Of a DNA stretch of 64,000 nt, positions 48,538 to 57,135 are shown piece after piece (position 1 is the stretch's first letter; each line of letters begins with the position of its first letter). This stretch comes from Methylovulum sp. (lineage in GTDB: Bacteria; Pseudomonadota; Gammaproteobacteria; Methylococcales; Methylomonadaceae): positions 1 to 64,000 of the forward strand of contig JAQTQZ010000017.1 in assembly GCA_028712695.1 (NCBI GenBank), in the 5' to 3' direction. The translations under genes and the position numbers were made by a program. A model generated the notes under the pieces. The model saw nothing but the letters and a program-made list of their open reading frames with translations, was not told the origin of the DNA and did no database searches.

Positions 48538-48765
48538 CTAACCCGCTATTTTTTTGACCAAAACAGCCAAAGCACCTTCGCAATGCGCTGGGGTTAAAAA
48601 TAACCTGGCCAACTCATCGTCTTCCCTTTGCAACAGCGCAGTAAACTGTTTTTTCTCAGCCTCATCGGCCTGTAGATAGCCCGTCGCCAAATAGTTTTGC
48701 AGCAATAAGTCCAATTCTTTAGAGCCACGGCGGCATTGCCATTTCAAGCGATCAATGCCTGACAT
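48538..48765 (-). CDS. sdhE: FAD assembly factor SdhE
   Basis: The 75-residue protein starts [23 protein letters not shown], the RGxxE motif that flavinylates SdhA. The gene directly follows sdhB, the expected place. It helps attach FAD covalently to succinate dehydrogenase. Confidence 0.92.
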   Translation of the reverse strand: MSGIDRLKWQCRRGSKELDLLLQNYLATGYLQADEAEKKQFTALLQREDDELARLFLTPAHCEGALAVLVKKIAG

Positions 48766-49550
48766 TAACCTTGCTGCCTTGTCACTAGCAGTTTTTTAAT
48801 TTCAGCAATTGCCTTGGCGGGATTTAAGCCTTTAGGGCAGGTATCGGTACAGTTCATGATAGTGTGGCAACGGTACACCTTAAACGGGTCTTCCAAATCA
48901 TCTAGCCGCTCACCCGTCGTTTCGTCGCGGCTGTCCACCAGCCATCGATATGCTTGCAACAAAACCGCCGGCCCCAAATAGCGCTCACTGTTCCACCAGT
49001 AGCTAGGGCAACTAGTCGAGCAACAGGCGCACAGTACACAGTCATACAAACCATCTAGTTTGGCGCGGTCTTCATGGCTTTGCAGGCGCTCAGAATCAGC
49101 TGGCGCAGGCGTTTGCGTCTCTATCCAAGGCTTGATCGAGGCATATTGTGCATAAAAATGCGTCATATCTGGCACCAAATCTTTAACCACTTGCAAATGC
49201 GGCAGTGGAAAAATCTTGATGGTACTGGGATAACTGTCGATGGCCTTGGTACACGCCAGCGTGTTTTTACCATTAATGTTCATCGCGCATGAGCCGCACA
49301 CGCCTTCGCGACATGAACGCCTAAAGGTTAGCGTGCTGTCAATTTCATTTTTGATTTTTAAAATCGCATCTAGCACCATCGGCCCGCAACTGTCCATATC
49401 CAGCTCATAAACATCAACACGCGGGTTTTCACCGGAATCAGGATCCCAGCGGTAGACTTCAAATCGACGGATACGGGTCGCACCTTTCGGGGCGCTAAAA
49501 GTTTTGCCCTGGGTTAACACCGAATTTTTGGGGAGGGTAAATTCAGCCAT
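48765..49550 (-). CDS. sdhB: Succinate dehydrogenase iron-sulphur subunit
   Basis: The 261-residue protein has a [2Fe-2S] site ([20 protein letters not shown] plus a following Cys), a [4Fe-4S] site ([16 protein letters not shown]) and a [3Fe-4S] site ([17 protein letters not shown]). It carries electrons from SdhA to the quinone site. It is a little longer at the N-terminus than E. coli SdhB. The stop overlaps the sdhE start. Confidence 0.97.
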   Translation of the reverse strand: MAEFTLPKNSVLTQGKTFSAPKGATRIRRFEVYRWDPDSGENPRVDVYELDMDSCGPMVLDAILKIKNEIDSTLTFRRSCREGVCGSCAMNINGKNTLACTKAIDSYPSTIKIFPLPHLQVVKDLVPDMTHFYAQYASIKPWIETQTPAPADSERLQSHEDRAKLDGLYDCVLCACCSTSCPSYWWNSERYLGPAVLLQAYRWLVDSRDETTGERLDDLEDPFKVYRCHTIMNCTDTCPKGLNPAKAIAEIKKLLVTRQQG

Positions 49551-51334
49551 TAGTAAACTCTCTCTTTAGGGGGAATAGCGTCAACTTCATCCGTTAAAGT
49601 GTACAAATGCACGGGACGATAATCAATTTTAACCTGCCCATCTTGCAACCACGTCAAAGTATGTTTCAGCCAATTGGCATCGTCACGGTTCGGATAATCT
49701 TCGCGGGCATGGCCACCACGGCTTTCTTGGCGATTGGCGGCAGCATTAATCGTTACCGTTGCCTGACTTAGCAGGTTATCCAGCTCTAACGTTTCCACCA
49801 AATCGGTGTTCCAAATCAGCGACTGGTCGTTGATACCAACTTCGGCAAACGCGCGGCTAATATCGTTCATTGCCTGCACACCTTCATCCAATGTGGCTTG
49901 CGTTCTAAAAACCGCCGCTTTGGTTTGCATAGTGCGCTGCATCTCCAGACGGATTTCTGACGGTGTCCGGCTACCTCGCGCATGACGGATCTTATCAAAA
50001 CGCGCAAGCGCCTGATCGCAGGCTGTTTCTGCCAGTGGCTTGTGCGCTGTGCGTGGCTTGATGAGTTCAGCACAACGGATCGCCGCTGAACGGCCAAACA
50101 CCACCAAATCCAACAGGGAATTTGAGCCTAACCGATTGGCGCCATGCACTGAGACACAAGCCGCCTCGCCAATCGCCATCAGCCCTGGCACAACTTTATC
50201 GGGATTGTCGCCATCCAGCGTGACGACTTCGGCTTTGTAATTGGTGGGAATGCCGCCCATGTTGTAATGCACAGTGGGCAAGATAGGGATGGGTTGTTGC
50301 GTGACATCAACACCGGCAAAAATCCGCGAGGTTTCGGCAATGCCAGGCAAGCGCTCATGGATAACGGCAGGGTCAAGATGCTCAATATGCAAATAAACAT
50401 GGTCTTTCAGCGGGCCGACACCGCGCCCCTCATTGATTTCTATGGTGATCGCCCGGCTAACCACATCACGTGACGCCAAATCTTTAGCCGACGGCGCGTA
50501 ACGTTCCATAAAGCGCTCGCCTTCAGAGTTCGTCAGGTAACCGCCCTCTCCCCTCACCCCTTCAGTGATTAAACAGCCTGCGCCATAGATGCCGGTCGGA
50601 TGAAATTGGACAAACTCCATGTCCTGCAACGGCAATCCTGCCCGCAAGACCATCGCGTTGCCATCACCCGTCACGGTATGCGCCGATGTGCAGGAAAAAT
50701 AACTGCGCCCATAACCGCCCGTTGCCAGCACGGTGCTATGCGCCTTGAACAAATGCAGCGAACCATCATCCAGGCACCATGCCAACACCCCGCGACATTC
50801 ACCGTCCTGCATAATCAAATCCAGCGCGATATATTCGACGAAGAATTCGGCCTGGTGCTTTAACGATTGCTGGTACAAAGTATGCAGAATCGCATGGCCA
50901 GTCTTATCCGCCGCCGCGCAAGTGCGTTGCGCCTGGCCTTTGCCGTAATGCGTGGTCATCCCACCAAACGCCCGTTGATAAATTTTTCCTTCGGGTGTTC
51001 TGGAAAACGGCACGCCATAATGCTCCAGTTCGATAATCGCAGGAATGGCTTCGCGGCACATATATTCAATGGCATCCTGGTCACCTAGCCAGTCCGAACC
51101 TTTCACCGTGTCGTACATGTGAAATCGCCAATCATCCTCGCCCATATTGCCTAACGCCGCACTAATGCCACCTTGCGCTGCAACTGTATGGCTGCGGGTT
51201 GGGAACACTTTGGTCAAACAGGCAGTTTTTAGGTTCCTTTCCGCCATACCTAGCGTTGCGCGTAACCCTGCACCGCCAGCACCCACCACCACCACATCAT
51301 AGGTGTGTTCAATAATCTTATATGCTGTCGTCAT
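49550..51334 (-). CDS. sdhA: Succinate dehydrogenase flavoprotein subunit
   Basis: The 594-residue protein has the FAD-binding [18 protein letters not shown], the His that binds FAD covalently in [11 protein letters not shown], substrate residues in [10 protein letters not shown] and RGEGGYLTN, and [16 protein letters not shown]. It oxidises succinate to fumarate at the inner-membrane face. It ends where sdhB begins. Confidence 0.98.
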   Translation of the reverse strand: MTTAYKIIEHTYDVVVVGAGGAGLRATLGMAERNLKTACLTKVFPTRSHTVAAQGGISAALGNMGEDDWRFHMYDTVKGSDWLGDQDAIEYMCREAIPAIIELEHYGVPFSRTPEGKIYQRAFGGMTTHYGKGQAQRTCAAADKTGHAILHTLYQQSLKHQAEFFVEYIALDLIMQDGECRGVLAWCLDDGSLHLFKAHSTVLATGGYGRSYFSCTSAHTVTGDGNAMVLRAGLPLQDMEFVQFHPTGIYGAGCLITEGVRGEGGYLTNSEGERFMERYAPSAKDLASRDVVSRAITIEINEGRGVGPLKDHVYLHIEHLDPAVIHERLPGIAETSRIFAGVDVTQQPIPILPTVHYNMGGIPTNYKAEVVTLDGDNPDKVVPGLMAIGEAACVSVHGANRLGSNSLLDLVVFGRSAAIRCAELIKPRTAHKPLAETACDQALARFDKIRHARGSRTPSEIRLEMQRTMQTKAAVFRTQATLDEGVQAMNDISRAFAEVGINDQSLIWNTDLVETLELDNLLSQATVTINAAANRQESRGGHAREDYPNRDDANWLKHTLTWLQDGQVKIDYRPVHLYTLTDEVDAIPPKERVY

Positions 51335-51337
51335 TAT

Positions 51338-51718
51338 TTAGCCTGTTACCATAATACGCAACACCGCAACTAGCGCGGTGATTGCCAAAAATGAAAAAAT
51401 CAGATTGACCGCCCAGATGGATATGATTTTTATACCCTCCCTCGCCACATAATCTTCAATAACTACCTGCAACCCGAGCGCGGCATGATAAAAAGCCGCA
51501 AGCGTCCAAACAATAATACACACGCCATTAAAAGGTGAGCTTAGCCACTCTATCGTTTGCTGATAGGGTGCACTCCTAGTTAAATCAAGAAACACCAACA
51601 ACTGCCAAGACAACGGCACCAACACCACCGCCGTAACCCGTTGCATCCACCAGTGACCTGTGCCGGTGTGTGCAGAACCCAAGCCGCGAACCTTCGCTAA
51701 AGGGGATTGAAAAGCCAT
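51338..51718 (-). CDS. sdhD: Succinate dehydrogenase membrane anchor SdhD
   Basis: The 126-residue protein has three membrane helices. The AFYHAALGLQVVIEDYVAREG segment carries the quinone-site and haem-side residues typical of SdhD. It follows sdhC by 12 bases and precedes sdhA by three. Confidence 0.92.
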   Translation of the reverse strand: MAFQSPLAKVRGLGSAHTGTGHWWMQRVTAVVLVPLSWQLLVFLDLTRSAPYQQTIEWLSSPFNGVCIIVWTLAAFYHAALGLQVVIEDYVAREGIKIISIWAVNLIFSFLAITALVAVLRIMVTG

Positions 51719-51730
51719 AACGTACCCCTC

Positions 51731-52108
51731 TTAAATAAAAATAAACGCAATCAGCGTTAATGCCAACGACGACGCCAATTCAATCCGCGCGTAGCGATCA
51801 AGCGTTTCGAGTGAAAAACTTTGCCCAGTATCCCAAATTAAATGCCTCACACCATGACACAAATGGAAAAATAGCGCATAAACAAATCCCCAATACACTA
51901 ATTTTATCAGCCAAACACCCAACACCGATTGCATTGCCAAATATTCGGCTTCGCCACCGGCTAACGTGGAAGCAACATAAGTAAACAACAGCAACCCGAA
52001 CGTCAACATCACACCCGTCATGCGATGAGAGATGGAAATAATGCCAGTCAAGGGCAGTTTATAGACTTGTAAATGGGGAGAAATCGGTCTGTTATTGGGT
52101 GTTGCCAT
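51731..52108 (-). CDS. sdhC: Succinate dehydrogenase cytochrome b556 subunit SdhC
   Basis: The 125-residue three-helix subunit has RPISPHLQVYKLPLTGIISI and SHRMTGVML, and the haem-ligating HLCHGVRHLIWDTG. It anchors SdhAB and forms the ubiquinone site with SdhD. It is the first gene of the sdhCDAB-sdhE operon. A perfect inverted repeat lies 55 bases upstream. Confidence 0.94.
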   Translation of the reverse strand: MATPNNRPISPHLQVYKLPLTGIISISHRMTGVMLTFGLLLFTYVASTLAGGEAEYLAMQSVLGVWLIKLVYWGFVYALFFHLCHGVRHLIWDTGQSFSLETLDRYARIELASSLALTLIAFIFI

Positions 52109-52163
52109 AAAATTACCCTACATGGTTAATAGATTAAAAAACTACCGCTACATCTATCATACC

Positions 52164-52184
52164 TTTAGTTGAGTAGCAACTAAA
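52164..52184. promoter_or_regulatory. Perfect inverted repeat upstream of sdhC
   Basis: TTTAGTTG-AGTAG-CAACTAAA (8-5-8) sits 55 bases before the sdhC start in the divergent gap to tRNA-Lys. Size and symmetry fit an operator for a dimeric regulator of the sdh operon; no T-run follows, so it is not a terminator. Confidence 0.45.
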
Positions 52185-52319
52185 CGTATTCAGCAACAAA
52201 TAATCCGCTTTATTTATGGTAACGATTATCAGCTAATTAGCAAAGACAGCGTGCTTAAATCAAACATTGGCTATACAAAATATATATTCTCAATTACAAT
52301 CATCGGCTTGATTTTAAAA

Positions 52320-52395
52320 GGGGTGTTAGCTCAGTTGGTAGAGCAGTGGACTCTTAATCCATAGGTCTAGGGTTCGAATCCCTAACACCCCACCA
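52320..52395 (+). tRNA. tRNA-Lys(CTT), intact copy and attL
   Basis: The 76-mer has acceptor GGGGTGT/ACACCCC, D arm AGCTCAGTTGGTAGAGC, anticodon loop CTCTTAA (CTT, Lys) and T arm TAGGGTTCGAATCCCTA, with CCA encoded. Its 3' 44 bases are repeated at 59414-59457, marking it as the integration target of the element that follows. Confidence 0.95.
52352..52395 (+). repeat. attL direct repeat
   Basis: The 44 bases begin TCTTAATCCATAGGTCTA and end in the tRNA CCA. They run from the anticodon loop to the 3' end, the usual core for tRNA-targeting tyrosine integrases. Confidence 0.93.
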
Positions 52396-52450
52396 TAAAA
52401 ATCAAAGGCTTAGCGTGTTTCAATATTTTTTATGTTCGGGATTTTGTAAA

Positions 52451-52469
52451 ATGTAACCAGTTTGTAACC
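52451..52469 (+). promoter_or_regulatory. Left integrase arm-type sites
   Basis: Two TGTAACC units (52452-52458 and 52463-52469) are spaced 11 bases apart, one helical turn. The same pair with the same spacing occurs inside the right end (59263-59281), next to the integrase start. Such repeats near both att sites are typical of integrase N-domain binding sites. Confidence 0.6.
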
Positions 52470-52550
52470 GCATTTACTCAATGCCTAGTGTAAATCATTA
52501 ATGTTCGGACAATACAAACCACCCGCAACACCTGCCGATATTTCAGGCAT

Positions 52551-52573
52551 AAAAAACCGCCAATGAAGGCGGT
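52551..52573 (-). terminator. Terminator of the element's leftward operon
   Basis: On the minus strand ACCGCC-TTCATT-GGCGGT then TTTTT. It lies 149 bases past the last gene of the element and before tRNA-Lys. Confidence 0.85.
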
Positions 52574-52721
52574 CAAAGATTTTAGCTGTGACTGTGGCTG
52601 TGGTTATCAATCGAACCTTTTCACTGTCTGGCATTGCCGCCGCGCCCATACTAGCCGCTGTATTGTGTGTCCGGCTTGCATGGTACATCCCACAATTACC
52701 GTGCGAACTAAAAACATTCAA

Positions 52722-53114
52722 TCAATCGAATATCGCATCGAATGCGGCGTTTTTTATCCGCGCCTTTTTCAACTTGTCGGCTGAATCACTGCCAATGGTT
52801 GATGCTTTCTTTAAGCCTGCCATCATTAGAATCTCTTTAGCGGCTGCCAAGCGCACTTCGTCTTTTGCCGAATCAGTCATCAGTGCAGTGATTGTGCTTA
52901 TCGCCAATGCCGCCGCCGTTTGGATGGCTGCCCGCCCTGAGTCGATAATTTCATGCTTCAGTCCGTTTAAGTGTGCGATAAAAGCATCGTCGGTTTTTAA
53001 CCATTGGTGCAGGGTTTGGCGCGTTGTAGCGGTTTTTTCTGCTGTTTCTGTTATGGTTACGCCAGAAGCAAGTAATGCCGCCGCCTGTAGTTGTTTGGGG
53101 GTTAATGCCGCCAT
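52722..53114 (-). CDS. HTH protein resembling phage terminase small subunits
   Basis: The 130-residue product opens LTPKQLQAAALLASGVTITETAEKTATTRQTLHQWLK, a helix-turn-helix of the phBC6A51/terminase-small type. A helical segment (AIQTAAALAISTITALMTDS) and a C-terminal part DEVRLAAAKEILMMAGLKK follow, a pattern common in phage packaging and plasmid proteins. No large terminase is present in the element, so packaging of its own DNA by a helper, or a purely regulatory role, are both possible. It is the last gene of the element's operon. Confidence 0.6.
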   Translation of the reverse strand: MAALTPKQLQAAALLASGVTITETAEKTATTRQTLHQWLKTDDAFIAHLNGLKHEIIDSGRAAIQTAAALAISTITALMTDSAKDEVRLAAAKEILMMAGLKKASTIGSDSADKLKKARIKNAAFDAIFD

Positions 53115-53120
53115 TTTGTG

Positions 53121-53300
53121 TTACTCCGAAAAATTATCAGGTTTCGTAAGCTTTCGTAATGCCGCCGCCTTTTTTTTCTTGGCGGCTTCGCGGGCAACTG
53201 CAATTCTGTAAGCATCTTCAACTTGCCGTTGTAGGTTTTCGTACCAAGCAATAATTTCTTCGCGCGTTGCTGATGCGTCGATTTCTGGTATTTCAATCAT
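53121..53300 (-). CDS. Small hypothetical protein
   Basis: The 59-residue protein, from ATG 53300, reads MIEIPEIDASATREEIIAWY then a helical, basic tail (AREAAKKKKAAALRKLTK). It is likely a single amphipathic helix pair. It lies between two element genes with short spacing (six bases to the next). I do not recognise a family. Confidence 0.55.
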   Translation of the reverse strand: MIEIPEIDASATREEIIAWYENLQRQVEDAYRIAVAREAAKKKKAAALRKLTKPDNFSE

Positions 53301-53316
53301 TTTTGTTAAATCGCCT

Positions 53317-53805
53317 TTAAACAAATGATTCAATGATAATCCGCTTAACCTGTCGGGTTAGTGGTGCGTCACTATCGAACCTTGCGCCATCAGCTTTAAT
53401 GGCCTTCTCAATCCATACCCTGATTGCTGCGTTATCGGTTAAGCCGTGCTTACGTTGCAATGCCCCTACCAGATAACCTTCTAACATAATGGTGGTGCGT
53501 TTTGATGCAACCGTTAAGGCAAAGTGTGTCTGTTTAAAATCATAAACAGCATTATCCTGTTTAATATCTTGAACAGTGCCGTCCGGTTCAGCCTGTTTAA
53601 CATTTTGAACAGGGTCAAATCGTTCGACGTGCCAGCGATAAATTGCCAGCCTCACGGTATCGGGCAATTTTTTGGCTTTACTGGTAATGCCCAAGCTTTC
53701 TTTGGCTTCCCCTACCAGTTCGGCAATTTTGTTATGGCTTCGCGGTGAACAGCCGTATAAAGCTGCTATTGCATCACCCAGTTTGCCGCTACCATCGTAT
53801 TGCAT
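53317..53805 (-). CDS. Putative ribbon-helix-helix protein carrying intragenic operators
   Basis: In this 162-residue protein, residues 95-140 (VASKRTTIMLEGYLVGALQR, then KHGLTDNAAIRVWIEKAIK) resemble a ribbon-helix-helix DNA-binding unit. The middle has three related peptides, VQNVKQ, VQDIKQ and VYDFKQ, which are the translation of three copies of the palindrome CTGTTTA-N6-TAAACAG. Copies of that palindrome also lie upstream of this gene. I infer a self-regulating DNA-binding or replication-control protein. I do not recognise a named family, and its 3' end overlaps an upstream start of the next gene. Confidence 0.6.
   Translation of the reverse strand: MQYDGSGKLGDAIAALYGCSPRSHNKIAELVGEAKESLGITSKAKKLPDTVRLAIYRWHVERFDPVQNVKQAEPDGTVQDIKQDNAVYDFKQTHFALTVASKRTTIMLEGYLVGALQRKHGLTDNAAIRVWIEKAIKADGARFDSDAPLTRQVKRIIIESFV
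53530..53612. repeat. Three palindromic motifs inside a coding sequence
   Basis: CTGTTTA-AAATCA-TAAACAG (53530-53549, perfect), CTGTTTA-ATATCT-TGAACAG (53557-53576) and CTGTTTA-ACATTT-TGAACAG (53593-53612). The starts are 27 and 36 bases apart, whole numbers of codons, so the peptide repeats stay in frame. They match motifs in the adjacent intergenic DNA. Confidence 0.9.
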
Positions 53806-53812
53806 GATTCAC

Positions 53813-53891
53813 CTGTTTAAAATGTCAAATTATATGATAGTGTAGTTTATTTAAAATGTTAAACAATGGTCTTGTTTAAAATAATAAACAG
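53813..53891. repeat. Intergenic copies of the CTGTTTA palindrome
   Basis: CTGTTTA-AAATGT (left half only, from 53813), TTATTTA-AAATGT-TAAACAA (53847-53866) and TTGTTTA-AAATAA-TAAACAG (53872-53891). They lie directly upstream of the ribbon-helix-helix gene, where operators or replication iterons would be expected. Confidence 0.85.
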
Positions 53892-53997
53892 ACTCACTAA
53901 GCCGACACGGCTTGCACAGGCATTGCGCGAACGCATTGCTGGAATCTGATTAATAACGTGGCATAAAAAAACAGGTGGGTATGGTTATAGTAGGTGT

Positions 53998-54142
53998 GTA
54001 TCAAAATGAGTCACGCAAGGGCTTTGTAAGTCATTGATTTTTTCCTGTTGCGTGTCGCTTTTTAAGACACAAAACCAATTTGGTATTTTTTGTGTCTCAA
54101 AATGAAGCACACAAAATCAATTTGCGTGTCTCATTTTGATAC
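53998..54142. repeat. Nested inverted repeats, 145-bp structured region
   Basis: Outer arms of 21 bases, starting GTATCAAAATGAG (53998-54018) and ending CTCATTTTGATAC (54122-54142), pair with one mismatch. Inside, GACACAAAACCAA (54066-) pairs with TTTGGT...TTTTGTGTC (to 54096), and GTGTCTCAAAATGA (from 54092) repeats the arm motif. No gene is present. It may be an origin, an operator cluster or the end of a transcript. Confidence 0.85.
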
Positions 54143-54149
54143 GGTTGTT

Positions 54150-54533
54150 TTAATTTTCAGGCCGCCATTTTTCCCAGTTGTGCGTAGGCTTTCTGTCTAA
54201 GAATGGCATCCACGTCAACCGCCATTCACGCGCCTTGCTGCCTGTTTTGCTGTTGAAGAAAGACTCAGCATCACAAACAATAAAGCCGCGCTCTTGCAGG
54301 GTTTTGAATGCCTTGCTTGCGGTAGCCGTGGTACAGTGAATCTTGTCAGCGGCTTCACGCACGCCAAAGCCTACGGCTCTATCGTTGCGCCATTGCATTT
54401 GCAACAAATCCATCAATACTTTGGTAGTGGCTGGCATGGTTTCATAAACGCAGGACTCGCGCATTGCCTTTGAGAAGGCTATAACGCCGCCTCTCTGGTC
54501 GAAGCCCAGCTTTGGCTTTTTGTTCTTTGCCAT
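54150..54533 (-). CDS. Winged-helix protein of the mobile-element type
   Basis: From ATG 54533 the product has 127 residues: RGGVIAFSKAMRESCVYETM, then LLQMQWRNDRAVGFGVREAADKIHCTTATASKAFKTLQERGFIV (winged helix) and a Trp-rich tail. Proteins of this pattern are frequent in phages and islands of proteobacteria. A copy of the CTGTTTA motif lies 11-30 bases before the start (54544-54563), so the gene may be under the same control. A longer start at 54572 would read through that motif. Confidence 0.7.
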   Translation of the reverse strand: MAKNKKPKLGFDQRGGVIAFSKAMRESCVYETMPATTKVLMDLLQMQWRNDRAVGFGVREAADKIHCTTATASKAFKTLQERGFIVCDAESFFNSKTGSKAREWRLTWMPFLDRKPTHNWEKWRPEN

Positions 54534-54543
54534 GACTGGTAAC

Positions 54544-54563
54544 CTGTTTAAAATGGCAACAAT
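54544..54563. promoter_or_regulatory. CTGTTTA half-site before the winged-helix gene
   Basis: CTGTTTA-AAATGG-CAACAAT retains the left half and the AAAT core of the element-wide palindrome but not the right half. Its position in the 5' leader suits an operator. Confidence 0.5.
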
Positions 54564-54693
54564 GACAGCCAATCGGACAGGCGTATTAATCCGACTGGCA
54601 CGCGCTGGATTAATTGGATAAAATGGTTTTGCAGTTTTTGATTAACAGCCTGCCCAGTGTTGGCGCACCGGATAGGTTTATTTACGTTTTCCA

Positions 54694-55104
54694 TTATTCG
54701 CCCTTCCTGTGCTTGGCTTCAAAAGCATCGACTGCTTTGCAAAATTCTTTTATCCGCTCCGCCAATTCCGGCGTAAATTCTGCAAACAATTCGTAGCGTG
54801 TGAATTTTGCCTTACGCGGCACAATATCAGTTGTTAAGCCAACCTCATCATGATTGACTATCGTCCAGCCTTTTTCGCGCAAACGGTCAATGAATGCACC
54901 CAATCGGTAATAACTCGATACAAAATCAAATTCACGATGTGACAACATCACGCCAGCGGGTAAAAATCGGCGGAATGAACGGGCTTGCAGGGTGTTTGTT
55001 TTGGGAAAGTTGACATTTTCCGAACCTAACAGCGGTTTGGTGTCTTGGTAATCGGCTATTGTAATGTGGCGGCGGTTTTTCCTGATAACTTTAGTAATAA
55101 TCAT
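54694..55104 (-). CDS. HTH-like accessory protein
   Basis: The 136-residue protein, from ATG 55104, shares an ATGA overlap with the excisionase-like gene before it. The central segment AGVMLSHREFDFVSSYYRLGAFIDRLREKGWTI has the form of a winged helix found in phage and island proteins (xYRLxxxIxxLRxxGWxI). Basic residues dominate the N-terminus (VIRKNRRHITI). The function is unknown; the operon context suggests gene control or replication. Confidence 0.6.
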   Translation of the reverse strand: MIITKVIRKNRRHITIADYQDTKPLLGSENVNFPKTNTLQARSFRRFLPAGVMLSHREFDFVSSYYRLGAFIDRLREKGWTIVNHDEVGLTTDIVPRKAKFTRYELFAEFTPELAERIKEFCKAVDAFEAKHRKGE

Positions 55105-55316
55105 TTTGCACCCCCGCACACAAGGGCTTTAATAGCTGGCACACTCCAAGCCAGTCGCCCGTTAATCCGAATTGGTCGAAGTGCGCCATTTTCTAAGCAA
55201 GCCCAAGAACGCAAGGTTTGCGGCCTGCGATTTAGGTAGTGAGCTGCGGCGTTAGTGGCTACGGTCGGGCTTGTGACTTGTTCTAGCGGGGGGAATTGAT
55301 TTATATTTGTTTTCAT
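55101..55316 (-). CDS. AlpA/excisionase-like HTH protein
   Basis: The 71-residue product contains ATNAAAHYLNRRPQTLRSWACLENGALRPIRINGRLAWSV, the MerR-like HTH typical of excisionases and AlpA regulators. Such proteins direct integrase toward excision or activate the integrase gene. It sits in the same operon direction as int but 2.6 kb away. Confidence 0.75.
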   Translation of the reverse strand: MKTNINQFPPLEQVTSPTVATNAAAHYLNRRPQTLRSWACLENGALRPIRINGRLAWSVPAIKALVCGGAK

Positions 55317-55476
55317 TTTGAAACACTCTTTGCCTTTCGGCTTTGTTTATTGAGTGTTCAGCAAAACATATTGATTTATAAGGTAAAAATATGGCGGAAT
55401 ATCGGCGGAATTAGGGCGATAATTCGGCGAAAACTTGAGGTATTATTTTAAAAGTGCGGCGGAAATATGGCGATTA

Positions 55477-57135
55477 TTATAAATCGCCCTTTAATAGGTC
55501 GGCATCGGATTCATAAATGGAACGAGGGGGGAGATTCTTTCCAAGCACTCGGTATATGTGGGCAACGTCCCAACCTTTCGCCCCTTTATCAACAAGCCAC
55601 ATGCCCGCTTTGTATGGATTGAACTTTGCGCGTTCTACGCGGGCGGCATTTAATCCGTTTCGGCTTGCGCGTCCACTCCACTTTTGCCATTGGTCTAAAC
55701 TGGCATGCTTATCGACCGGAAACATCTGTGCAAGTGTTTCTACTGGTACGGGGTCAAACAAGGCGGCTAGTCTTTCGGCTGGGTCGTGGACAAGCCAAGG
55801 CTTTGGTTCTTCGGTTTGCGTAAGTGATGGTGTTTCATCTGTTACGGGTTCTTTAAAACAAACCGCTGTGGCATTACCCGCGCCAATATCAAGCAAGGCT
55901 TGGGCTTGGGCTTGGTCTGATTTAGGCCAATTAGCACGTAAATAATTATCTGCCCGTATTGCAGATTCAAACCATTTATTCAGCAAACAATCATCGGGAA
56001 GGGGGTAATCCCCGTTTTTAATTAACCATTGTTTGAACGGTTCGGCATCAATAAAGCATCGCCCGCCCTCGGCATAATCACACCGCAAATGGTTAAAAGC
56101 ATCATGCCCCCAATTGTTGGCATTGAACCGTCTAAGCCTTGATAGCGGGTCATTGTATTTATACGCTGGCTTGGGTTGCCCGTCGCCCAGCCATTCGCTT
56201 TCCAAGCAGCAGCCTGAATTAATATCGCTGTATTCTGGTGAACCAGGCCATGGGCTTGTTTCATAATCAAGCGGTAAACCCAGCATTGCACCTTGTTCTG
56301 GATTGTCGCATATAAAACGCCAGTCAAGGCTTAATACGTCGTGAATAAAATCCAATTCACCTTTTAAGCAGGCTTCGGCAATCTCAAAGGCGTATGGCTT
56401 GATTAAGTCCTTATCATTCGCGTAACGCAATGATGCAATATCTATAATGCTTAACCGGCTATCCAATTTTTTCAGCTTTGCTTTTTGCTCAAGTGTCAGT
56501 TTTGGTGGTAATACGCTAATAGCCATCACATCCCCCCGAATATCTTGGCGTTCTTGGGGTTTTCCATCGTTAGAATCATAAGCCTGATTTTTTGAAGTTG
56601 TTATTTTATCGCCTTGGTTACCCGCGCCAGCATCAGGCAGGGCTTCGGCTTGTGGCGGTGTTGTTGCTCTAGTCGTCAAATACGGCGATTGCCAGTTAGA
56701 CAAGTTTTTTTTGTGGGCTTCAATAATTTCTGGAACGGCCACGGGGGAAATATCCGGCCTGTTTTCGTAATCCTGTAGGATAAATTCAAGCGTTTTAATG
56801 TGGTGTTCTGGGTTTAAGTGGCTTGTGTCGTAGCCCTTGCTTTGTGCCCACTTTATCCAATTTGCGGGGGTGTCAAGTGCCTTTACTTTCCCAACGGGAA
56901 GCGCCCGCTCTGCAAGCTTTATAAATTTATCAACTTTAAACAATACTGAGCTGGAATACTCATTAAAAGCATGGCCCCGTGGGAACGTCAAACCATGCTC
57001 TATATTAAAACTGACATCATCAGAATACCCTAGCACAATCATGTATGCCGCAAGCATCATGTCCCATGAATCCATTAATAACGCGTTATCGCTGGGATTT
57101 ATGGATGTCACCAATTGGAATTTTTCATCAGCCAT
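55477..57135 (-). CDS. 552-residue element protein, probable fusion of two related genes
   Basis: From ATG 57135 the product is 552 residues and of no family I recognise. Its start overlaps the stop of a relic integrase (TGATG). At residues 194-205 the DNA (56521-56553) repeats, with four mismatches in 33, the integrase 3' end plus start found at 57131-57163, but read in a shifted frame. The second part begins there as MAISVLPPKLTLEQKAKLKK. Both halves carry a W-x-x-W/GY element (ANWIKWAQSKGY; FKQWLIKNGDYPLP) and an ALxDxGAGN motif occurs twice. I infer two tandem paralogues joined by recombination. Confidence 0.7.
   Translation of the reverse strand: MADEKFQLVTSINPSDNALLMDSWDMMLAAYMIVLGYSDDVSFNIEHGLTFPRGHAFNEYSSSVLFKVDKFIKLAERALPVGKVKALDTPANWIKWAQSKGYDTSHLNPEHHIKTLEFILQDYENRPDISPVAVPEIIEAHKKNLSNWQSPYLTTRATTPPQAEALPDAGAGNQGDKITTSKNQAYDSNDGKPQERQDIRGDVMAISVLPPKLTLEQKAKLKKLDSRLSIIDIASLRYANDKDLIKPYAFEIAEACLKGELDFIHDVLSLDWRFICDNPEQGAMLGLPLDYETSPWPGSPEYSDINSGCCLESEWLGDGQPKPAYKYNDPLSRLRRFNANNWGHDAFNHLRCDYAEGGRCFIDAEPFKQWLIKNGDYPLPDDCLLNKWFESAIRADNYLRANWPKSDQAQAQALLDIGAGNATAVCFKEPVTDETPSLTQTEEPKPWLVHDPAERLAALFDPVPVETLAQMFPVDKHASLDQWQKWSGRASRNGLNAARVERAKFNPYKAGMWLVDKGAKGWDVAHIYRVLGKNLPPRSIYESDADLLKGDL

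Noticed and set aside
52588-53211. Open frame of 207 codons on the plus strand
   Set aside because: It is antisense to the HTH protein and small protein genes of the island, which have better protein features and ribosome sites.
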